NCBI GenBank assembly: GCA_018378255.1
Contig: JAGZXV010000131.1
Span: forward strand, 1-16,788
Direction of reading: 5' to 3'
Origin: Clostridiaceae bacterium
Lineage (GTDB): Bacteria; Bacillota; Clostridia; Lachnospirales; Lachnospiraceae
DNA length: 16,788 nucleotides
A model generated the notes under the pieces. The model did no database searches and was not told the DNA's origin. It saw only the letters and a program-made list of their open reading frames with translations. Of the stretch, positions 7,081 through 13,583 are shown piece after piece. Each line of letters starts with the position of its first letter. Position 1 is the stretch's first letter. A program made the position numbers and the translations under genes.

Positions 7081-7248
7081 ATGAAGGAGTTTTTCTATAA
7101 AGAATGGTGCCCGGCAGATAAATGTCTGGTTCTGGCAACTGCTTCCCTGCTCGGCGTTGTTGTTGGTTTTTTGATCTCTCCGATTAAAAAGGGGATTTTT
7201 TGCGGCAATTATAACGGAAATACTAAACTGGTTGAGGATAAAGAATAA
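7081..7248 (+). CDS. Small 55-residue membrane-anchored protein
   Basis: An ATG-to-TAA frame of 55 codons is preceded by a very good ribosome binding site (AAAGGAGA, about six bases before the ATG). The product begins MKEFFYKEWCPADKCLV, then has one hydrophobic segment (about residues 15-34, LVLATASLLGVVVGFLISP). It continues with a basic IKKG stop-transfer region and a polar tail containing NYNGNTK. The layout of a Gly/Val-rich helix followed by SPxKKG resembles short YtxH-like or other clostridial single-helix proteins, but I cannot assign it. The strong binding site and sensible topology argue that it is a real gene. It sits alone, downstream of the 102-residue membrane protein and upstream of repeat DNA. 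Confidence 0.6.
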   Translation: MKEFFYKEWCPADKCLVLATASLLGVVVGFLISPIKKGIFCGNYNGNTKLVEDKE

Positions 7249-7256
7249 AATGAAAG

Positions 7257-7274
7257 ATTTTCAAACACACTCTA
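7257..7274 (-). repeat. Orphan inverted end of the 3609-type element
   Basis: ATTTTCAAACACACTCTA is the exact reverse complement of 3609-3626. No second end is visible nearby, so it is probably a remnant or terminus of another copy of that element. Together the two sites bracket pheT and the two small genes in inverted orientation. Confidence 0.55.
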
Positions 7275-7320
7275 GTGAAGGTAATACCCTGCCTTTCTGG
7301 CAATTCCAGCTAAGATATGG

Positions 7321-7400
7321 AGATTTAATATAGATGACATGGGGATTAACATTAAAACGTGAAGGCTTTTTCGAAAATGCCTTCACGTTTGATGTTAAAT
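7321..7400 (+). repeat. 80-bp dispersed hairpin repeat, copy 3
   Basis: This copy is colinear with 1-80, in the same orientation and with about 10 substitutions. The 11-bp stem is retained (7356-7366 with 7379-7389, arms AACGTGAAGGC and GCCTTCACGTT). The pair that is C-G in copy 1 is G-C here, a compensatory double change. The -35-like TTGACG of copy 1 is therefore lost. A GC-rich stretch related to the long inverted repeat lies downstream, echoing the order in 1-271. Confidence 0.75.
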
Positions 7401-7568
7401 TGATTTAACTGTCTTAAAATTGTCTGAGCGGCTTTATCGCGAGTTGTTTTATTTTAGCCTGCGCTTTTAGCAAAATTCCAGGGACTTAGTAAATCTTAAC
7501 TCCGAATCCCGCAGCCAGAAACTTTAGGGTCCCACTCCCATCCCTGCCAGCCTCCCCTTCAAGCTAAA

Positions 7569-7600
7569 CCGCCGTCCCTTCGCCCGGATCCCCTTTCCTG
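7569..7600. repeat. Single-arm relative of the long inverted repeat
   Basis: CCGCCGTCCCTTCGCCC here matches CCGCCATCCCTCCGCCC at 244-260 at 15 of 17 positions. After a small gap, CTTTCCTGCGTA matches CTTTTCTGCGTA (263-274). The complementary left arm seen at 132-157 is absent here. It may be a decayed copy of the same composite element. Confidence 0.4.
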
Positions 7601-7636
7601 CGTACTCCCCGCCAATTCCCCCAAAATCAAAAAAAA

Positions 7637-9631
7637 TTACCCCAAAACAACCTGCCCCAATTCCGTGATTTCGCAGCCGCCCCTGGTCCGGTGCACCTTG
7701 ATATAGTCATACTCATTCAAGATCTGCAGCGTACTTCTTATTTTCCCTTCCGTAATGGAAACCCCGTTTTCCTCCAACTGCCTCTTGATGCCGGAACGGC
7801 CGATATGCGGAGCAGCAGCTATCAGCTTTAATATCTGTTTTTCAGCAATGCTTAATTTAGACTGGGTGGCAGTTATCTGGTTTATTATATAGGGCGGAAG
7901 ATTTTGAAGGGAAAGCGGTTCCCGGTTATAAATGCTGAAAAAGTGACGGCATAAATTGTTCAGTTCCTGGGTATTTCCAGGCCAGGAGTATTGTTTTAAA
8001 TATTGAAGCAAATGTTCCGACATTATGTTTTCCGCATTTATATTATAATTATTGAAAACATTTTTTAGAAAATGGTTCAGCAGCAGGGGAATATCCTCCT
8101 CCCTCTGTCTGAGAGGAATTGTGATCAGGGAAACGGAATTGATGGTGAAGAATAACTCATCAATAAAGCTTCCTTCCTGGACCATCTGATACAGGTCCCT
8201 GGTGGTGGTGGCAATGACCCTGATGTTGACCGGAATAGTACGGCTTCCACCAATCCTTTTCAGCGTTCCGTTCCTGAGAACATGGAGCAGGATTGCCTGG
8301 ATATGATGGGGCATGTACTGGATTCCGTCGATGAACAAGGTGCCGCCGTCTGCTGATTCCAAAATTCCGGTCATCCCTCCCGGACGGGAACCTGGAAAGG
8401 CGCCGTCTTCATAGCCAAGCAGTTCGGTGTTTATGATGGCCGTTTCCAAAGACGTGAGATTCAGGGTAACAAAGGGCGCATCATGGCGTCTGGAGTTATT
8501 ATGAATGGCCTGCGCCAGCACTTCCTTTTCCGTGCCGCTTTCTCCCTGAATAATGACATGGAAATCATTTAAAGAGATCCTTTTAGCATTTTCAATCAAG
8601 TGGAGGACAGAAGGCGTCTGAGTGATAATATGGTTAAAATCATAAAGCCTTCTTACCATAGAACCGGGAATTGTATCGTCCATCTGTTCGCCGGCATCAT
8701 TGGCCCGGTAGGAGTGGATCAGATACATGCGGGAGGTATTGATCGTGTCGATTTCCTGTATCCAGAGACGAATCAGTTCCCCATTAGCGTTCCTGAGCAG
8801 AAATTCGCTGCTGTCGTGGAGATCGCAGGTGATGGCATGTTCTTCTAAAAGATCAGGCAGGCTCTGGCCAATCAGTTCCTGGTCCAGAAGGCAGAGCATG
8901 GAAGTAAAAGGGTGATTTACCATCTGAATGGAATCATTGCTGTCGATCAGGCAGATACCGTTGACAATTGTATTAATAATAGCCTGAGTGATCATCTGGG
9001 TATCAAGAGCATGGGAAAGCTGCATGTTGGAAAGTTTGATAATCTGCACAATGTGGTTGATATAATTGCGTGTGATTTCGTCCGCCAGATTGAGAGGAAG
9101 ATGATACCAGGCGATGATTTCATTAATTGTGGAGATATCCACCACACGGTTTCCAATGTCTATTACGGTGGAAATGTTTTTGGGCACCAGATGGACTTCG
9201 CCTACTGTAACCGCGTATTTTATTTCCGATGATACCGGACCGCAGCCCGGATAATAGGGCAGAAAATGATATTGGGAAATGCCGAAATCCTGTAATTGGC
9301 GGATGACTTCGTATGTATTGCGCTCGGAATCGTTGACCAGATAGACAAAGGAGCCGGGCGGAATCTGAAGTATTTTATGTAGATAGGTATGGTTAAATGT
9401 ACGGATACAGATCAGTTCGTGAACATGATCCGGCACCATATCCTGGCATTTGGGCTGAATATCAGCGGCAGAATAAAGGACGCATGACGTGGAAGCCAGG
9501 AGATTTGGAGTGACATCAGGCAGCAATACAGACTCAATTTCCAGATAATTGTGGAAGATAGAGGAAAGATAGGAGAGAAGACCGATGCGGGCCGTGGAAT
9601 TGAGTGTTATTATCACAAGTTTTTCTTTCAT
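7637..9631 (-). CDS. PAS/AAA+ (sigma-54-activator type) regulator with degenerate ATPase and winged-helix C-terminus
   Basis: This 664-residue protein has four parts. Residues 1-205 are a sensory region, loosely like PrpR-type N-termini (VYLVNDSERNTYEV). About 212-310 is PAS-like. About 330-575 is an NtrC-type AAA+ domain. About 590-664 is a winged helix instead of the usual Fis-type helix-turn-helix. The AAA+ domain is recognisable but stripped of key residues. Walker A reads GESGTEKE (Glu368 for Gly). Walker B reads LFIDGI (Gly436 for the catalytic Glu). GAFTGA has become GAFPGS (410-415). Both arginine-finger positions are Ile490 and Thr496, and the sensor II Arg is Gln555 (WPGNTQEL). I infer that it does not activate sigma-54 polymerase and probably works as a ligand-sensing regulator of sigma-A promoters. 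It diverges from the peptide transporter and isoaspartyl dipeptidase cluster, its likely target. The ATG at 9631 has AAAGGAG upstream on the minus strand. Confidence 0.88.
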   Translation of the reverse strand: MKEKLVIITLNSTARIGLLSYLSSIFHNYLEIESVLLPDVTPNLLASTSCVLYSAADIQPKCQDMVPDHVHELICIRTFNHTYLHKILQIPPGSFVYLVNDSERNTYEVIRQLQDFGISQYHFLPYYPGCGPVSSEIKYAVTVGEVHLVPKNISTVIDIGNRVVDISTINEIIAWYHLPLNLADEITRNYINHIVQIIKLSNMQLSHALDTQMITQAIINTIVNGICLIDSNDSIQMVNHPFTSMLCLLDQELIGQSLPDLLEEHAITCDLHDSSEFLLRNANGELIRLWIQEIDTINTSRMYLIHSYRANDAGEQMDDTIPGSMVRRLYDFNHIITQTPSVLHLIENAKRISLNDFHVIIQGESGTEKEVLAQAIHNNSRRHDAPFVTLNLTSLETAIINTELLGYEDGAFPGSRPGGMTGILESADGGTLFIDGIQYMPHHIQAILLHVLRNGTLKRIGGSRTIPVNIRVIATTTRDLYQMVQEGSFIDELFFTINSVSLITIPLRQREEDIPLLLNHFLKNVFNNYNINAENIMSEHLLQYLKQYSWPGNTQELNNLCRHFFSIYNREPLSLQNLPPYIINQITATQSKLSIAEKQILKLIAAAPHIGRSGIKRQLEENGVSITEGKIRSTLQILNEYDYIKVHRTRGGCEITELGQVVLG

Positions 9632-9655
9632 AATGATTCTCCTTTATCATCAGTT

Positions 9656-9699
9656 ATTAGGTTGATTATAATATAAAATTACAAATAAAACAACCTAAT
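9656..9699. promoter_or_regulatory. Inverted-repeat operator candidate in the regulator promoter
   Basis: ATTAGGTTG (9656-9664) and CAACCTAAT (9691-9699) are a perfect 9-bp inverted repeat with a 26-bp AT-rich centre. The two half-sites are about 35 bp apart, on similar faces of the helix. One overlaps the -35 and the other the transcription start of the minus-strand promoter, the expected arrangement for autoregulation by a dimeric winged-helix protein. Confidence 0.5.
9665..9693 (-). promoter_or_regulatory. Putative promoter of the divergent regulator
   Basis: On the minus strand TTGTTT (9693-9688) and a perfect TATAAT (9670-9665) are 17 bp apart, giving a start near 9658 and a leader of about 27 bases. 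The plus strand of the same segment also contains TATAAT (9667-9672) with TTATCA 17 bp upstream (9644-9649), so transcription in the other direction is possible too. Confidence 0.45.
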
Positions 9700-9753
9700 G
9701 ATAAATCCCGAATGGAAATGGTAAGGAAAATTTAACAATTAATGATAAAATAT

Positions 9754-9782
9754 TTGACGAATGAAGTCAGGGTATGTAAAAT
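9754..9782 (+). promoter_or_regulatory. Sigma-A promoter of the peptide-transport cluster
   Basis: TTGACG (9754-9759) and TAAAAT (9777-9782) are separated by exactly 17 bp, predicting a start near 9789 and a leader of about 80 bases before the lipoprotein gene. No sigma-54 signature (GG-N10-GC) was seen anywhere in 9632-9871. Confidence 0.65.
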
Positions 9783-9798
9783 TTGAATAAAGGAAAAG

Positions 9799-9843
9799 CA
9801 AAGACGCTTACACTTTTACGGGTGATCTGCGCCTTTGTTTTTT
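9799..9843 (+). terminator. Terminator-like hairpin in the oppA leader
   Basis: CAAAGACGC (9799-9807) pairs with GCGCCTTTG (9829-9837) with one A-C mismatch, and an inner CAC/GTG pair (9811-9813 with 9822-9824) extends it. Six T residues follow directly (9838-9843). The only transcript that could cross it is the cluster's own mRNA, since the upstream gene is divergent. It may attenuate expression or protect the 5' end of the message. Confidence 0.6.
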
Positions 9844-9871
9844 GTTAAGCAAAAAGATAGGAGAGTGTACT

Positions 9872-11554
9872 ATGAAAAAGAGAATGATTTCTTTGGTTCT
9901 GGCAGCAACCATGATCTCCGCATCATTAGCAGGATGCGGCGGCGGTTCTTCCTCATCAGGAACCACAGCAGCGGGAACAACCGCGGCAGGCACTACGGCA
10001 GCAGCAGACGCTACGACGGCAGCATCCGGTGACACCACCACTGCAGCGGCAGCAGAAGGAACATCTTCAGAGGGTAAAGACAGCATTGTTATCGTTACTT
10101 CATCTGATATTCTTTCTATGGATCCATACCGTTATGATGAAGGTCCTACAAACCAGTTTATGCTTCATATCTATGAGCCTCTTGTAATGGGAGATCCTGA
10201 GATGAAGTTCCAGCCACACCTTGCTGAAAGCTGGGAGCAGTCAGAAGACGGACTTACCTGGACATTCCACTTAAGAAAAGGCGTTAAATTCCACGACGGC
10301 GAAGAGATGAATGCAGAGGATGTTGTTGCTTCCTTTAATCTGGCATCTAATCCGGATTCTCCATCCGCATTCAGCAGCTATACATCAACATTTGAATCTG
10401 TAACTGCTGTTGATGATTACACAGTTGAAATCAAAACAAACCAGTTAAATCCGATCATGCTTTTCAGCGTTGCACAGATTTACATACTGAAAAAAGAGAA
10501 CATCGAAGGCAAGACAGAAGAAGAGATCGCAGCCAATGTCTGTGGTACAGGACGTTATAAATTTGTTGAGCAGGTAAAAGAAGATCATATCGATCTCACT
10601 GTTAATGAAGATTACTGGGGCGAACTTCCTCCAATCAAGAATGTAAGATGGCGTCCAATCAGCAATGAAGCCACCAGAACAGCAACCATGCTGACCGGTG
10701 ATGTTGACGTTACGATCAACGTAGCTGTAAGAGATGTGGAAAGACTTGAGAACACACCTGGAATCGTAGTGCTGAAACAGAAAGGCTTACGTGAAATCTA
10801 CTTAAACCTGGACAGCCGTGAAGATTCTCCTTTATTCCCAGGAGTGAAAAATCCGATGTCTGATCCTAAGGTCAGAGAGGCTATGTACCTTGCAATTGAT
10901 GAAGATGCAATTATTAAATCCGTTATGAACGGCGCTGCATATACCATGAATTCAATCATTCCTGAGAATTATGTAGGCTATCAGCCGGTAGAGCGTCCTG
11001 CTTATGATCCGGAACGCGCAAAACAGCTTCTTACTGAAGCCGGATATCCGGATGGATTTGAAGTTACTCTGGATGCGCCGAATGACCGTTATGTAAAAGA
11101 TGCTGAGATCGCACAGGCAGTTGCAGGATACTTTGAGAAGGTAGGCATTAAGGTTAACCTGAACCTGATGCCAAAAGCTAACTTCTTCACTTATATTAAA
11201 CCAGCTGAAAATAATTCCATGCTGCTTATGACCGGATGGTCTGATTCTTCAGGCGACGGAACATCTCTGCTTCATGATATGCTTTATACATTTGACAGAG
11301 AAGCTGCTGTTGGTACTGTAAACAGAGGCCATTACTCCAATGCAGAAGTTGATAAGCTGATCGATCAGGCATATGCTGAGATCGATGAAACAAAACGCGG
11401 CGAGATCGTTGCTAAAGCAGATCAGGTTGCCAGAGAAGATTTTGCTTACATTCCGCTTCATTTTGAGCAGGATACTTATGCAATCAAAGATACTATCAAC
11501 TATACACCAAGACCAAATAACTATGTATTTGCTTGGGAGTTCTCTTACAAATAA
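9872..11554 (+). CDS. Peptide ABC transporter substrate-binding lipoprotein (OppA-like)
   Basis: This 560-residue extracytoplasmic solute-binding protein of the SBP_bac_5 (peptide/nickel) family captures the substrate for the adjoining permease. A lipoprotein signal ends in the lipobox LAGC, with Cys22 the lipidation site. A Ser/Thr/Ala linker of about 40 residues follows and contains three near-tandem GTTAA units. The mature domain starts around residue 69 (SIVIVTSSDILSMDPYRYDEG). It contains the family signature region AESWEQSEDGLTWTFHLRKG followed by VKFHDGEEMNAEDVV. The start at 9872 has AGGAGA seven bases upstream and gives a proper signal peptide; a longer frame from 9842 crosses the leader hairpin and is rejected. 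First gene of the cluster. Given the isoaspartyl dipeptidase at the far end, beta-aspartyl peptides are the likely cargo (inference). Confidence 0.94.
   Translation: MKKRMISLVLAATMISASLAGCGGGSSSSGTTAAGTTAAGTTAAADATTAASGDTTTAAAAEGTSSEGKDSIVIVTSSDILSMDPYRYDEGPTNQFMLHIYEPLVMGDPEMKFQPHLAESWEQSEDGLTWTFHLRKGVKFHDGEEMNAEDVVASFNLASNPDSPSAFSSYTSTFESVTAVDDYTVEIKTNQLNPIMLFSVAQIYILKKENIEGKTEEEIAANVCGTGRYKFVEQVKEDHIDLTVNEDYWGELPPIKNVRWRPISNEATRTATMLTGDVDVTINVAVRDVERLENTPGIVVLKQKGLREIYLNLDSREDSPLFPGVKNPMSDPKVREAMYLAIDEDAIIKSVMNGAAYTMNSIIPENYVGYQPVERPAYDPERAKQLLTEAGYPDGFEVTLDAPNDRYVKDAEIAQAVAGYFEKVGIKVNLNLMPKANFFTYIKPAENNSMLLMTGWSDSSGDGTSLLHDMLYTFDREAAVGTVNRGHYSNAEVDKLIDQAYAEIDETKRGEIVAKADQVAREDFAYIPLHFEQDTYAIKDTINYTPRPNNYVFAWEFSYK
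9956..10060 (+). repeat. Imperfect Thr/Ala-coding tandem repeats in the lipoprotein linker
   Basis: Three consecutive 15-bp units encode Gly-Thr-Thr-Ala-Ala, followed by degenerate Ala/Thr-rich codons. They form the flexible tether between the lipidated Cys and the binding domain. Such tracts expand and contract easily by slippage. Confidence 0.6.
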
Positions 11555-11590
11555 GCATTGACTTATAAGGAATTGAAACGAATATAGGCT

Positions 11591-11646
11591 ACAGGCTTTC
11601 ACGGCAGTCAGCTGAAATAAGGGTCTGCCGCTGGAAGCCTGTTTTA
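11591..11646 (+). terminator. Stem-loop between the binding-protein and permease genes
   Basis: ACAGGCTT (11591-11598) pairs with AAGCCTGT (11635-11642), and an inner CGGCAG (11602-11607) pairs with CTGCCG (11625-11630). The bases after the stem are TTTATT. It is a modest terminator or an mRNA-stabilising structure. In peptide transporter operons such structures commonly let the binding protein be made in excess over the membrane subunits. Confidence 0.6.
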
Positions 11647-11679
11647 TTGACAAGAACTACACATTGAGGTGAGAGAAAA

Positions 11680-12645
11680 GTGATTAAGTATATTATCAAA
11701 CGGTTTGTTCAAATGCTTGTAGTATTGTTTATAGTATCAGTACTCGTCTTTTTGCTGACCAATTTTATCGGTGATCCGGTTGATATGCTGGTTCCGGAAA
11801 ATGCAACATTAGAGCAGATTGAATCCGCCCGCGCCAGACTGGGTCTGGACCGTCCGCTTCCTGTTCAGTACGGAATCTTTTTGAATGATGTTCTTCACGG
11901 CAATTTTGGAAAATCCTATTCTTATGGATTGCCGGCTATGGGGCTGATCGTTGAACGAATCCCCGCAACTATGGAAATCGTAATTATAGCAGCGCTGCTG
12001 ACTCTTTTTATTGCAATTCCTCTGGGAGTATATGCAGGCGCATTCCCAAAAAGGAAATCAAGCAAAATCATCATGTCAGGTTCAATCCTGGGAATTTCCC
12101 TGCCTTCATTCTGGCTGGGCATGATGATGATTTACATATTCGCTGTAGTGCTCAGAGTGCTTCCGGCTTCAGGAAGAGGAGATACCGTAACGGTATTGGG
12201 CATCAAAACAAGCCTTTTTGCACCGGGAGGATGGAAGTATATCCTGCTGCCTGCAATCACCCTGGCGATGACTAATATCGCGACCACCCTGCGTTTAACA
12301 CGTTCCGGTATTCTGGAAAATATGAAGCAGGATTATATCAAGTTTGCAAGAGCAAAAGGTGTTCCAGCTAAATCGGTTTTATTCGGGCATGCCCTTAAAA
12401 ATGCTTTGATTCCGGTTATCACTATTTTTGGTATGAATTTGGGAAGCATGATTGCATTTACGACGATCACGGAGACCATTTTTGCCTGGCCGGGGATGGG
12501 AAAACTGCTGATCGATGCGATTGGAAAAGCGGACCGTCCGATTATTGTGGCCTATCTGATGGCAACTTCCTGCCTGTTCGTAGTGCTTAATTTCATCGTA
12601 GATATTTTATATACCTTTATAGACCCTAGAATTGAGTTGAGGTGA
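11680..12645 (+). CDS. Peptide ABC transporter permease (OppB/DppB-like)
   Basis: This 321-residue inner-membrane permease is the first of two that form the translocation channel. The N-terminus (MIKYIIKRFVQMLVVLFIVSVLVF) is the usual first helix of DppB/OppB proteins, followed by a long external loop and a bundle of about five helices (BPD_transp_1). The cytoplasmic EAA-type loop that contacts the ATPases is visible as FARAKGVPAKSVLFGHALKN. The gene starts with GTG at 11680, preceded by GAGGTGA with eight bases between. The downstream permease begins 4 bp after its stop. Confidence 0.94.
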   Translation: MIKYIIKRFVQMLVVLFIVSVLVFLLTNFIGDPVDMLVPENATLEQIESARARLGLDRPLPVQYGIFLNDVLHGNFGKSYSYGLPAMGLIVERIPATMEIVIIAALLTLFIAIPLGVYAGAFPKRKSSKIIMSGSILGISLPSFWLGMMMIYIFAVVLRVLPASGRGDTVTVLGIKTSLFAPGGWKYILLPAITLAMTNIATTLRLTRSGILENMKQDYIKFARAKGVPAKSVLFGHALKNALIPVITIFGMNLGSMIAFTTITETIFAWPGMGKLLIDAIGKADRPIIVAYLMATSCLFVVLNFIVDILYTFIDPRIELR

Positions 12646-12649
12646 CGAC

Positions 12650-13564
12650 ATGGCTGAGACAAAGAATACAAAAAATGAAAAGAACTCCGTGTGGAGGAAT
12701 TTCCTTAAATCGGAATTCTTCTATCACTATAAAAATAATTTGCCCGCCATCATCGGCAGCATATTGGTTTTGATTGCAATTCTGGTCGCTGTTTTCGGAA
12801 AATTTCTGGCTCCCCAGAACCCATATGACCTGACACAGATCGATTTGATGGATTCCTATCTGCCTCCGGCATGGAGCGATGGCGGCAGTATGAAGTTCCT
12901 TTTGGGAACGGACAACCAGGGCCGTGATATTTTAAGCGCAATCATTTATGGAAGCGTAAGCTCCTTAACCATTGGCCTTGTGGGTATGCTGGCCTCCTGT
13001 CTGATCGGCACCACACTGGGCCTGATCGCCGGATATTTTGGAGGAAAAGTGGATTCTGTTATTATGAGAATTGCTGATATCCAGCTTTCTTTTCCATCCA
13101 TGCTGATCGCGTTATTCATCATGTCCGTATTCGGACGCGGTATTGATAAACTGCTCATTGCCCTGACCATGGTAGGATGGGTGAAATATGCCCGAACGGT
13201 AAGAGGCGAGACGCTGTCGGTACGAAATAAGGAATATGTGGAAGCCGCCCGTACCATTGGCCTTCCAAACCACCGTATTATATTAAAACATGTAATGCCG
13301 AATGTAGTGACGTCAATCATCGTTTTGGCGACGATTCAGGTTGGTGACTTCATTCTGACCGAGGCAACGCTCAGTTTCCTTGGCGTTGGTGTACCGATTA
13401 CGGAGCCATCTTTGGGACTGCTGGTAAAAACAGGATTCGATGTACTGTTCAGCGGGCTTTGGTGGGCATCTGTATTCCCGGGACTTTATATTATGCTGGT
13501 TGTGTTCGGTATCAATCTGCTGGGAGATTTCCTGCGCGATGAATTGAACCCGAATCTGAAGTAA
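12650..13564 (+). CDS. Peptide ABC transporter permease (OppC/DppC-like)
   Basis: The second channel subunit is 304 residues long. An OppC-type N-terminal segment (about residues 15-60, with a first helix AIIGSILVLIAILVAVFGKF and the following APQNPYDL) precedes the BPD_transp_1 domain. The conserved LLGTDNQGRDILSAIIYG segment lies just before the helix bundle. The EAA-type loop reads YVEAARTIGLPNHRIILKHVMPN. A GAGGTGA site overlaps the stop of the preceding permease, so translation is probably coupled. The predicted partner is the preceding permease in a heterodimer. Confidence 0.94.
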   Translation: MAETKNTKNEKNSVWRNFLKSEFFYHYKNNLPAIIGSILVLIAILVAVFGKFLAPQNPYDLTQIDLMDSYLPPAWSDGGSMKFLLGTDNQGRDILSAIIYGSVSSLTIGLVGMLASCLIGTTLGLIAGYFGGKVDSVIMRIADIQLSFPSMLIALFIMSVFGRGIDKLLIALTMVGWVKYARTVRGETLSVRNKEYVEAARTIGLPNHRIILKHVMPNVVTSIIVLATIQVGDFILTEATLSFLGVGVPITEPSLGLLVKTGFDVLFSGLWWASVFPGLYIMLVVFGINLLGDFLRDELNPNLK

Positions 13565-13583
13565 GCTGGAAGGGAGAATGACA

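Larger units (their letters stand above)
7249..7636. other. 388-bp gene-free region with repeat remnants
   Basis: This stretch contains the orphan inverted end (7257-7274), copy 3 of the 80-bp repeat (7321-7400) and a C-rich segment (about 7495-7622). Part of that segment, 7569-7600, resembles one arm of the long inverted repeat. A 27-codon frame at 7250 lacks a ribosome binding site and runs through the repeats, so I do not call it. I see no clear terminator for the regulator gene that ends at 7637. Confidence 0.65.

Noticed and set aside
7250..7333. 27-codon frame directly after the 55-residue gene
   Set aside because: No ribosome binding site of its own, and it reads through the inverted-end remnant into the 80-bp repeat.
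1..7400. CRISPR-like or tandem array
   Set aside because: The three 80-bp repeats are more than 3 kb apart with genes between; there are no regular spacers or cas genes.
9632..9871. Sigma-54 promoter for the transporter, expected from the regulator type
   Set aside because: No GG-N10-GC arrangement was found on the plus strand; a good sigma-A promoter is present instead.
9808..10086. Minus-strand Ala/Val-rich open frame opposite the lipoprotein start
   Set aside because: It is the complement of the Thr/Ala linker codons and crosses the leader hairpin; no independent start signal.
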